Assembly (NCBI GenBank): GCA_034508935.3
Contig: CM067442.1
Coordinates: forward strand, 137,462,815 to 137,526,814
Reading direction: 5' to 3'
DNA from: Berghia stephanieae
Lineage: Eukaryota; Mollusca; Gastropoda; Nudibranchia; Aeolidiidae
DNA: 64,000 nucleotides
Below the pieces are notes generated by a model. The model searched no databases, had not been told where the DNA came from, and worked only from the letters and a program-made list of their open reading frames with translations. Position 1 is the stretch's first letter. Each line of letters starts with the position of its first letter. Below are positions 56,495 to 64,000 of the stretch, piece by piece. Both the position numbers and the translations under genes were made by a program.

Positions 56495-56542
<48 letters not shown>

Positions 56543-56559
56543 TAATAATATTAATAATA

Positions 56560-56618
<59 letters not shown>

Positions 56619-56660
56619 TTAATAATAATAATAATGATAATAATAATAATAATGATAATG
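56013..56660 (+). repeat. (CA)n then long (AAT)n/(ATG)n array
   Basis: (CA)n at about 56013-56056, unique sequence, then AAT units from 56117 with three ATG blocks (56207, 56363, 56470) and phase slips. The recurring AAT-then-ATG pattern suggests amplification of a compound unit. Confidence 0.95.
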
Positions 56661-56906
56661 TAAGGCCGACATCTAAAATGGTTATCAGAGTGCCACAACA
56701 TCAAGCGACCTTCGAGATAAAGAAAAGCAAACATGTGGATATTTTGATATCTTAAAAATCAATGGAAAAAAAAAAAAGATTTGAGAAGTTTGTGGAGTTA
56801 CAAATACAAATGATACCAAGCTGCTAGAAGCTATGGACTGTTAAAAAAATATAAAAACCAATTATGAATATACCAGCTGAGAAAAAACAACAACAACATA
56901 CCAAGG

Positions 56907-57046
56907 ACGGAAAGATTCGGGCTCAAAATTCTTCTTCAGCCAACTGCCGTGTGTCTGTTTTTTAAGTATTCTATTTTAATGTTTTTATTACTTTTCTTTT
57001 GTTGGCAGAAAAGGCGTTTTGAGCCCGTAACGTTCCGTACTTGACA
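56907..57046. mobile_element. Small inverted-repeat element
   Basis: GGACGGAAAGATTCGGGCTC and AAAATTCTTCTTCAGCCAAC mirror GTTGGCAGAAAAGGCGTTTT and GAGCCCGTAACGTTCCGTAC with mismatches. The filling is T-rich. A related short piece is at 31551-31605. Confidence 0.55.
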
Positions 57047-57189
57047 TTTTGATCTCCCCCCCCCCTCCCCCCCGCCTTAAGCTATTACATTCATTTTTGT
57101 TAGTGAGTTTTACAGTCAATGCAAATAACATGTTCAATTTTATTGCACCGCCCTGTGCTGTAAAACTTGATAAATTGAAAACTTTTCCA

Positions 57190-57389
57190 AATCTTTCTTC
57201 TTCTTCTTCTCTTCTTCTTCTTCTTCTTCTTCTTCTTCTTCTTCTTCTTCTTCTTCTTCTTCTTCTTCTTCTTCTTCTTCTTTCTTCTTCTTCTTCTTCT
57301 TCTTCTTCTTCTTCTTCTTCTTCTTCTTCTTCTTCTTCTCATATTATTATTATTATTATTATTATTATATTATATTATTATTATTATTA

Positions 57390-57467
<78 letters not shown>

Positions 57468-57492
57468 CATTCGGTATCATTATTATTATTAT
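57190..57492 (+). repeat. (TTC)n then (TTA)n arrays
   Basis: TTC units to about 57339, then TTA units with several one-base slips. A C-rich stretch (57055-57073) lies just before the unique lead-in. Confidence 0.95.
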
Positions 57493-57773
57493 ATATAAAA
57501 AATCGGTGTTACAAATTTGATTGTTACATGAAAAATAAAAAAGTCCTATGTAATTACTGTTTATATGAGATCGATGAAATACGACATTGTTTTTAACTCA
57601 GATTTAAATCAAAGGAATCTTTAAATCTTATACATATATTCTTCATAGTCATCGCACCTCAGTTATTCTTCCCCGACATGTACATATATGCAGGTCTGAC
57701 ATCCGAATCCACTTATGGGCCTACTTTAAGATTTTTTTTTTGAGATTTCCATTACAACAAGGAGCCCATAAGG

Positions 57774-58067
57774 AATACGCTTCAACAGTCGTGACGTCAC
57801 TTCCCTCGTAATGACTCATGGTAACTTAGTAACTGGCTTTAAACTATCGGAACAATGACGGACGCCCTTATGAAATATTTCTCCGACGAGCATAAAAGCG
57901 TATCCAGAGGAAAAAAGCACACATTAATCTGATCATATTTTGACTTTTACACATTCTGATCACAAGACATATGAAAAGTTCTAGCCAGCGTGAAGATTAA
58001 AAAGTACCGATTTTCTTTGTTTAGAACCATGATGGCCGCCGTTGCATCAGACTATTGAATCCAATTG
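57774..58067 (-). mobile_element. MITE-1, full length
   Basis: It runs from TACGCTTCAACAGTCGTGAC to CATCAGACTATTGAATCCA. TGACGTCA lies near the first end. The internal block ATGAAATATTTCTCCGACGA and ATAAAAGCGTATCCAGAGG is shared with the other three copies. Confidence 0.9.
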
Positions 58068-58569
58068 GATTATCTATCAGACCTGCAAATAAGTCCACGT
58101 TGTCTCCGGCCATACTTCTAGCATTTCATAAAGACTAAAGGTGTTCAGATCCGGAATAATCCCAGCACATTAATTCTAAGGATCCGTCATGATTTGCTCA
58201 TTAAAAATTAATTGACCGAATGAGTCTGTTTTGACAACCCACGATGAACTGGCCAGAAAACGTTCCCAGGCACGAAGGCTTTGAGCAGACGCATTTATTT
58301 GCATAAAATAACGATATTATTATTGTGTGTTTTTCGTCCTCTCAAAATATACATTCGCATTTTTGTGTCGGATGTGAAAATAATTGGCAGGAACGAAAGA
58401 TCAAAAGGAGATGAAATTTGTAAAAATGATGAGAGATGAAACGAAATATCCCGAAATTTGTTACTTTAAAAAAATTTAAGTAAATAAAGATTAGAATGGA
58501 GTGTGGGCAAATTGGCCTTGGGGAAGATTGCTTTAGATTATTGTTCTGCCAGATAAAACTCTGATAAAT
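58068..58569. other. Unique spacer
   Basis: No gene or repeat recognised between MITE-1 and the SINE-D composite. Confidence 0.45.
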
Positions 58570-58937
58570 TGTGTATGAAACAGTGTCAGACAAACCAGAG
58601 AGAAAAATACAAGAAAAAAAAAAAACAACAAAACATCCCTCATCTGGGTATCGAAACTTAGACCTCTCGATCTCCATCCAAAATAGATCAGCTAGCGTCA
58701 AATCTGGGGATCGAACATCAGACCTTTTGAACTCCATCCAAAAAAAATCAGCCAGCGTCAAATATGGGGATCGAACCTCAGACCTTTCGATCTCTATCCA
58801 AAAAAAAATTAGCCTGACTCAAATCTGGCAATCAAACCTCAGACAAGATGGGCTGATTGTTTTGGGATGTTTTTGTTTTTTTCGTGTATTTTTCTCTGTT
58901 TTGTCTGGCACTGTTACATACACAATTCTTCAGATCT
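58570..58937. mobile_element. SINE-D composite: inverted ends around a 60-bp tandem repeat
   Basis: The left end (TGTATGAAACAGTGTCAGAC, GAGAGAAAAATACAAGAAA) and right end (TTTTCTCTGTTTTGTCTGGC, ACTGTTACATACACAATTC) are inverted SINE-D 3' parts. Between them, about 3.5 units of 60 bp start near 58638, 58699, 58759 and 58819. Each holds a tRNA box B in reverse (GGGGATCGAACCTCAGACC) and TCCATCCAAAAAAAATCAGC. Frames crossing the units are not genes. Confidence 0.85.
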
Positions 58938-59050
58938 ATATTTTACAAAAATGACCGATGCTGCCAATGTTTTCCTTCTGATTTTGACATTCACCTGTTG
59001 AAAGCACTGAACATATCTACATCTTGAAATGTGATGGGGTATTCCATGTT

Positions 59051-59609
59051 TTAACTCTCTCATTACCGGCCATTTTCAGGAAAAAAATCCAAAACTATCG
59101 CAAAAAAAAAAAATAGAGTCCTTTTCACTTAAACTCATCAAGTTCATTCTATTCATTATTTGGCTTCGGAAAAAAACGAGCTGTTTTATAATTGGATTCA
59201 ATAGTCTGATGTCACTTCGCCCAACAACGGCTGCTATCGTGGTTCTAAACAAAGAAAATTGGTACTTTTTATTGTTCATGCTGGCTAGAACTTTTCATAT
59301 GTCTTGTGATCAAAATTTATACAAGTCAAAAAATGATCATATTTATAATGTTTTTCTCCTCTGGATACACTTTTATTCTCGTCGGAGAAATATTTCATAA
59401 GGGCGTCCGCCATTGTTCCGATAGTTTAGAGCCAGTTACTAAGTTACCATGCGTCATTACGAGGGAAGTGACGTCATGACTGTTGAAGCGTGTTATAATA
59501 AACATTTTTCCTCAAATGTTGTGATGTACAAAAGAAATCAGAGAGAAAAACGTTGGATGTATCATAACGAATGTGACGATTTTCCTGTGGTTGGTAAGGA
59601 GAGAGTTAA
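59051..59609 (+). mobile_element. PB-1 MITE split by MITE-1
   Basis: TTAACTCTCTCATTACCGGC (59051) and TTGGTAAGGAGAGAGTTAA (to 59609) are the inverted PB-1 ends with TTAA. The middle is interrupted at 59186-59499 by MITE-1. The right inner block TCATAACGAATGTGACGATT matches 61257-61509. Confidence 0.9.
59193..59492 (+). mobile_element. MITE-1 inserted in PB-1
   Basis: 300 bp from TGGATTCAATAGTCTGATGT to CATGACTGTTGAAGCGTG. TTATAAT stands on both sides (59186-59192, 59493-59499) and may be a 7-bp target duplication. The nested position shows that the ~300-bp unit moves on its own and is not merely one arm of a larger inverted element. Confidence 0.88.
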
Positions 59610-59714
59610 TCCATTTAGTTGAATAAATAAATACATTTAAAAAATAGATAGATATATAAATAAAAGATAAAAAAGAGATAAATAAATGAAATTTATTTTC
59701 GCCAATCCCCATGC

Positions 59715-59935
59715 ACCGAGATTGTTCAATGGCGCTCTACAAGACATAGTTGTCATGAGTGTTTTAAGAAAATTAAATGTAACAACTGTTGATGATCTGT
59801 TAAGTTATGCTGATACAAATGGAATATGAAGAATTGGCTGTCCTCAGTCTAAACTTAAAGCACTCAAAAATATGAGCACTTCCGGTAAATGCCGAGGGAA
59901 AATTCCAGATGGATGGTGCCAGAAAGTAAAGCTAT
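59715..59935 (+). pseudogene. Broken coding-like fragment of unknown family
   Basis: Two neighbouring stretches read like protein: ALQDIVVMSVLRKLNVTTVD followed by DLLSYADTNG, then KLKALKNMSTSGKCRGKIPD with GWCQKV. They do not form one open frame. No family is recognised. It ends where SINE-C begins. It may be a relic of a mobile element or of a host exon. Confidence 0.3.
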
Positions 59936-60158
59936 GGGATAGCGTGGCTCAGTTGTACGGTCTTTGCTTCGTACCTTAAAGATACCCGTTCGATCACCCA
60001 CCGCGATGTGTGGTCTTGAGCAAGTCACCTCGCCCTAGCTCACTTTGCGGCACTGCACTGCGGCTGACACATGGGTTATTCCAGTCTTCCCTTGGAATAG
60101 ACCCTACAGAAAAATTTTCCTATGGGGATGAAAAAAGGGAATTTAATTTATTTTATTT
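59936..60158 (+). mobile_element. SINE-C, full length
   Basis: GGATAGCGTGGCTCAGTTGT head, GTTCGATCACC box B region, GCAAGTCACCTCGCCCTAGC, TATTCCAGTCTTCCCTTGGA and the tail GGGAATTTAATTTATTTTAT. Confidence 0.92.
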
Positions 60159-60218
60159 ACATGCACGTTCGAAATTGTTTTTTTTTTGGACATTTTTCTA
60201 TCTAAAGTGATATTATGT

Positions 60219-60342
60219 TGCTATCCAATCACTGCTGAGTGGACAAAGGGGTCAGAAAAAATCTCGACTACACCCGGGATCGATCTTGGTCCTCTTTGCG
60301 TGTGAAGCGTGTGCTCTAACAACTGAGCTATGAGGACCCTCT
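60219..60342 (-). mobile_element. SINE-B head half
   Basis: CTATCCAATCACTGCTGAGT, AGAAAAAATCTCGACTACAC, CGGGATCGATCTTGGTCC and AACAACTGAGCTATGAGGAC. The 3' half is missing. Confidence 0.88.
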
Positions 60343-60499
60343 GATTTCTTTTGTACATTACAAAAATTGATTAATTATTTTTTGGATATAGCTATAAAAT
60401 CTTGACAATGCGATGTTGAGCTCATTGTGCTGAACAATTTTATGTGGGTATAGAATGTACCTGTCGCTTTCTATTTGAGTAAGTAAATCTATTTTGGTG

Positions 60500-60562
60500 T
60501 AAGGTGAATGTCGTGAACTTTCGCGGTAAATTCTAGAAATGGTTGGTGAGGAGATGGTTAAG
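60500..60562 (+). mobile_element. PB-1 right end
   Basis: ATTCTAGAAATGGTTGGTGA and GGAGATGGTTAA match the PB-1 right terminus. No left end was found nearby. Confidence 0.5.
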
Positions 60563-60778
60563 TATCATGTTTTGGTGTAAATAAAGTTTGATTTAGAAAA
60601 TCAGGTCTTTGTAACAAACTATCAGGACATAATATAATTTTAATGCTCTCAAAGCGTTAATTTCAACTTTGCTCCCCACCCCCTCCCCCTTTCCCTCAAC
60701 CTCGAGAGACCCCCAGATTACAAGAAATATTCCCTATTTTTTGGTTTTTGACATTGGAAGCACTGAAATAAATAAACA

Positions 60779-61065
<287 letters not shown>

Positions 61066-61256
61066 CATAATTATTGTTATCATTAATATTTTCTCTACAC
61101 ACTGTGTGGACAGTTGTCTCCTATTTCAATCTAACACCATCAAAAGGAACCTTTAAAGCTTGGACATTTCATATTATATACAATAATCTTTAGATGATAT
61201 CACAAGATGATATCACATTCTTTAATTTTTTAAAAATTCACGATAAAACTCATTAC

Positions 61257-61509
61257 TTAACTCTCTCCTTACCAGTTATTTTCAGAATTTTACCCAAAAC
61301 TTCATACTCACCCAACATAAAAATATATTTTTCAAACAGATCGGCAACGATAATATACTATATTATTTTGTTCCCAAAAAATTGCTCTGCAACACAGTGT
61401 CGAGTTTTTATGGTTATAACTATAACAAAATGAAATCAGAATAAGAAAATTGTTGGCTGCATCGTAACGAATGTGACGATTTTCCTATGGGTGGTAAGAA
61501 GAGGGTTAA
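61257..61509 (+). mobile_element. PB-1 MITE, full length
   Basis: 253 bp including both TTAA copies (61257-61260 and 61506-61509). Termini TTAACTCTCTCCTTACCA and TGGTAAGAAGAGGGTTAA. Central landmark GGCTGCATCGTAACGAATGT. Confidence 0.92.
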
Positions 61510-61591
61510 AAAAATAATAATTCGGATCTGTTATTCGATCACACAAAAATTCAGACTTTTATCATTACCAAGGGCTCATTCAAACTGTTTC

Positions 61592-61592
61592 C

Positions 61593-61660
<68 letters not shown>

Positions 61661-61678
61661 CCCCCCCCCCCCCCCCCA
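61592..61678 (+). repeat. (TC)n and C18
   Basis: Pure (TC)n to 61656 followed by TGTG and a C18 run at 61660-61677. Confidence 0.95.
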
Positions 61679-61753
61679 CTTAACTAGTACCACTATCTTA
61701 TTAAAATATCCCCATCTGATTTACATTCCAATACTCAGAATATTTCTCGCATT

Positions 61754-61756
<3 letters not shown>

Positions 61757-61791
<35 letters not shown>
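61757..61791 (+). repeat. A-tract of 35
   Basis: Pure A run followed by GAAAAAGTAAAAAGAAAG. Confidence 0.95.
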
Positions 61792-61794
<3 letters not shown>

Positions 61795-61866
61795 AAAAGT
61801 AAAAAGAAAGAACACAATGTTTGCCCATCACTTCATCTAAAAACAGGAGTCCATTCTTTCTCTCTC

Positions 61867-62105
61867 TGTGTGTGTGTGTGTGTGTGCTCTTGTAAAGGCG
61901 TCAAAATGAGGACATCCATAGGTTACACAAGCCACACAATGAGGACATTTTCAAATAGAGGTCCAACATTTTGGACCTCATTTTTTAAAGACCTCTATGG
62001 TCTATGTAATGTCTAGAATGAGGACCTGAAGTGGAAATAAAACGAAGACCTCATTTTGTCCACTTCATTGGTAACGTGTGTATAGCCCATTATACACATA
62101 TTTTG
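61867..62105. repeat. (GT)n and a TGAGGAC-repeat block
   Basis: (GT)n at 61867-61885 is followed by three plus-strand TGAGGAC words (near 61907, 61941, 62019) and two inverted relatives (GACCTCATTTT near 61974 and 62051). This spacing of direct and inverted words suggests a decayed transposon, but no termini are clear. Confidence 0.45.
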
Positions 62106-62174
62106 ATCTTATTTTCACACACAACCCACGGGCTCATGAGCAAGTCATTCTCGTGTCATCTTTTGAAATGCTTT

Positions 62175-62204
62175 ATTTGATTGGCTGATTTCAGCCAATC
62201 AAAT
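62175..62204. promoter_or_regulatory. Palindrome with two opposed CCAAT boxes
   Basis: ATTTGATTGGCTGA and TCAGCCAATCAAAT are exact inverses separated by TT. Each arm holds a CCAAT box in GATTGGCTG/CAGCCAATC context, close to the NF-Y consensus. It lies upstream of the candidate exon at 63617 on the same side as its presumed 5' end. A promoter role is inference; a small hairpin with no function is also possible. Confidence 0.35.
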
Positions 62205-62269
62205 AAGAGTTTAGGTAGTAATAGCAGTTCCGATTGTTCTAGTTTCGATTTCCTGGAAAAAGTTTGCGA

Positions 62270-62771
62270 CAGGGTTGCCAGTTTGGCATTTTAAATGCCA
62301 GATTCCAAAAATCTGGCATTTTTGAAAACCGTTTGGCATTAGAAAAATCATTTGGCATTTGGCATTTTCATTTGGCATTTTCTTTTCTTGTATATTATAC
62401 TTCAAATGACACCTTTTCTTAATTATTTCTAAACGCGTAAAAACAAACATCTTCACATTTCTTTTTCATTCTTAAAATCCAACCGTGGTGTAGTGGTTTA
62501 GCACTCCACTTAGTAGTCAGTAGGTAAATAATTACCCCAACAGGAAATTTAGTATAATTCAAAAAAAAAAATAAAAAAATAAAAAAATAAAAGAAAAGAA
62601 AAAGAAAAGAAAACACGCAAGCCACCAGGATATGATAGTAAATTGTCTATCAAAAGTGAGTAGTTTTCTTAGTGGGGGTGGGAGTCAACAGACTTTGGCA
62701 TCTTTTTGAGTGTTTTGGCATTTTTTGAGTCTTCCCCTGGCATTTTGTTGAAAAATAATCTGGCAACCCTG
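62270..62771. mobile_element. hAT-type non-autonomous element with 8-bp target duplication
   Basis: 502 bp bounded by CAGGGTTGCCAG and CTGGCAACCCTG, exact 12-bp inverted ends. GTTTGCGA stands at 62262-62269 and again at 62772-62779. An 8-bp duplication plus CAGGG ends is diagnostic of the hAT superfamily. TGGCATTT words cluster in both subterminal regions (six on the left, three on the right), as expected of transposase binding repeats. The middle holds a tRNA-like relic GTGGTGTAGTGGTTTAGCAC and an A-rich run. There is no transposase frame. Confidence 0.93.
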
Positions 62772-62779
62772 GTTTGCGA

Positions 62780-63616
62780 GGGTCTAAAATCAACATGTCT
62801 ACTAAACGTTTGACTTTCAAGAACTTTTTTTTCGCATTTGCAGCAATTAAATGAAAGGTAAGATATTAAATTATAGTATTTTGTTTTTATTACTTAGTAG
62901 TCACACTAATTATTCTTCATAACTTTCTTTCAGACTTTCATGTAAACACAGTTTCGACTTCGACAAAGTTGTGACTGTGCCTTGTACTTGTGCTCTTTTT
63001 TGACTATTGAAGAAAAATACCAACCGTGTCATTAGTTTTTCTTTCGGATTAAATATTCTATGGCAATATATCCTTATTGTGTCAGCATCTATTGTAAAAT
63101 TTGAAACAAATGTGTAGTTGTAAGAATATAAGTCAATGTTTAGATCTGGTCATGACGCGCTTACTTCGATCTACATTGTTGTGTCTCGGGTGGGGGTTAT
63201 AACAGGCTGGAAACTAAGTTGGCAGTGAACACTGAAACAGTTCCAATTGATATATAATTAAATAATGCATTGATAGAAATTTTCCCTGTGTGCTCGCTTT
63301 CTTGTATCAAGTCATGTAAAAAAAAACCCAACTTGATGTCTTATTAATATAAATAAGTTAAGTAAGAACACCACTTGACCATAACGTTCTCCATCACTAT
63401 CACTAACCTTTTCTCTGTCACCACTACCTACAGTCACTGAACTCACACTCTGATCATGACCATCATCACCATTGTCAACAAAAATGCTTTAACTTTTACC
63501 TTTAATATTATCATTGTTGCTGTTATCGTCACTTACTTTTAATGAGTCTTTGCTCATCTCGTCTTATCATTTGTAATGGTAGACCTAATCACTGGGTTTT
63601 GATATTTCATACACAG
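62780..63616. other. Possible 5' part and first intron of a host gene
   Basis: ATG at 62795 opens a frame of only 19 codons. A donor-like AAAG|GTAAGA at 62857/62858 could end a leader exon. Phase does not fit a direct coding join to the exon at 63617, so at least one exon would be missing or the leader is non-coding. 63370-63540 has ACC/ATC-rich sequence. Confidence 0.25.
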
Positions 63617-63775
63617 AAAATCACAAAGAGACAACAAAGTATCAGAATCTCCGAAAGAGGATGAAGATAATGAAGTAAACAGGAAACACGACATCTTAAA
63701 ACCAGAAGCAGAACTTGACCCGAGTGACCCTGATTCTATCAGAAATCCTTTCACTGATAGTTCCTCTAGTGAATG
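63617..63775 (+). CDS. Candidate internal exon of a host gene, product unknown
   Basis: An acceptor TTTCATACACAG precedes 159 bases and the donor AATG|GTATGT follows. One frame is open throughout: KSQRDNKVSESPKEDEDNEV, then NRKHDILKPEAELDPSDPDS, then IRNPFTDSSSSE. The length is a multiple of three and both borders split a codon after its second base, so the exon is phase-symmetric. The peptide is polar, acidic and serine-rich, as in disordered linkers. NPF is the known core of EH-domain ligands, but one occurrence proves nothing. No family recognised. The rest of the gene would lie beyond the window's right end. Confidence 0.5.
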
Positions 63776-64000
63776 GTATGTTTTAAAAGTAAAATAATTG
63801 GGATTGCTAACCTCATTATTTCTTGAAAATTAATTATCTACTATCCTGGAATGATTCAACATTTTTTAATTACTAAGAGAAATCACGTTGACTATAATAT
63901 TGATATTGATAATAATTTTGATGGTTAGTGGTCAGACTAATGACCATGAGCAATATGTGATTTTCCGTCTGGTCGGTGTGACCTTTTGAGACACTTAACA
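63776..64000. other. Presumed intron after the candidate exon
   Basis: AT-rich sequence with no second exon before the window ends. Confidence 0.35.

Noticed and set aside
58342-58954. Opposed frames of 127-139 codons
   Set aside because: Both cross the inverted SINE-D composite and reflect its 60-bp repeat.
57774-59492. A 1.7-kb transposon with ~300-bp terminal inverted repeats
   Set aside because: The right copy is nested in PB-1, whose two halves lie inside and outside the supposed element, so the two MITE-1 copies are independent.
62795-62857. Coding first exon MSTKRLTFKN joined to the exon at 63617
   Set aside because: The frame stops after 19 codons, and the phase at the donor does not match the next exon.

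Overview
The window looks like gene-poor intergenic or intronic DNA from a metazoan, most probably a marine invertebrate. A mollusc such as a gastropod is my best guess, from the overall style of the SINEs, hairpin MITEs and microsatellites; no marker gene proves it. The DNA is AT-rich. There is no complete protein-coding gene, no real tRNA or rRNA gene, no CRISPR array and no recognisable virus-like element. Three short stretches have the splice sites and open frames expected of host exons: 3221-3493 (-), 55367-55416 (-) and 63617-63775 (+). The last is the strongest.

Most of the identifiable sequence is small non-autonomous transposons, which I grouped by comparing copies within the window. 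SINE-A (~300 bp) has a tRNA-like head with box B GGTTCGAGCC and a tail GCGCTATATAAA. SINE-B (~260 bp) has head TAGCTCAGTTGGTAGAGC. SINE-C (~220 bp) has a head GCGTGGCTCAGCGGTACGG and a tail ending in AAGGGAATTTATTTTATT. SINE-D (~160 bp) has box B GGTTCGATCCC. MITE-like families are: MITE-1 (~300 bp, TGACGTCA near its ends); PB-1 (TTAA then CTCTCTCCTTACCA); PB-2 (TTAA then CTCACTC); FB-1 (a ~200-240 bp near-perfect palindrome, TTAA at the ends of the best copy); FB-2 (CTATAGATAG ends, also carrying TGACGTCA); FB-3 and FB-4 (single long hairpins); M4 (CAAAACGGTATTA ends); M5 (GTCACTTTGCC ends); M6 (CAGACCTGCC ends); and one hAT-type element with an exact 8-bp target duplication. Three decayed LINE 3' ends lie at 37.2-43.1 kb, with a possible fourth near 0.9 kb.

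Layout. 0-9 kb: MITE-1, SINE-A/D, hairpins and a tandem duplication. 9-19.7 kb: SINE fragments, a ~34-unit 32-bp minisatellite and a four-unit ~197-bp tandem repeat. 20-31 kb: SINE-rich DNA with nested insertions, and (GA)n, (ATG)n and (AAT)n arrays. 31.8-40.4 kb: a 744-bp near-identical direct duplication, a perfect 42-bp minisatellite and LINE ends. 42-53 kb: hairpins, SINEs and a triplicated segment whose units have each caught different insertions. 53.8-61 kb: long tetra- and trinucleotide arrays, MITE-1, and PB-1 with a nested MITE-1. 62-64 kb: a hAT-type insertion beside a CCAAT-bearing palindrome, then the best candidate exon.

Family names here are local labels, not database names. The sequence supports the repeat boundaries directly; superfamily assignments rest on target-site duplications and terminal motifs.
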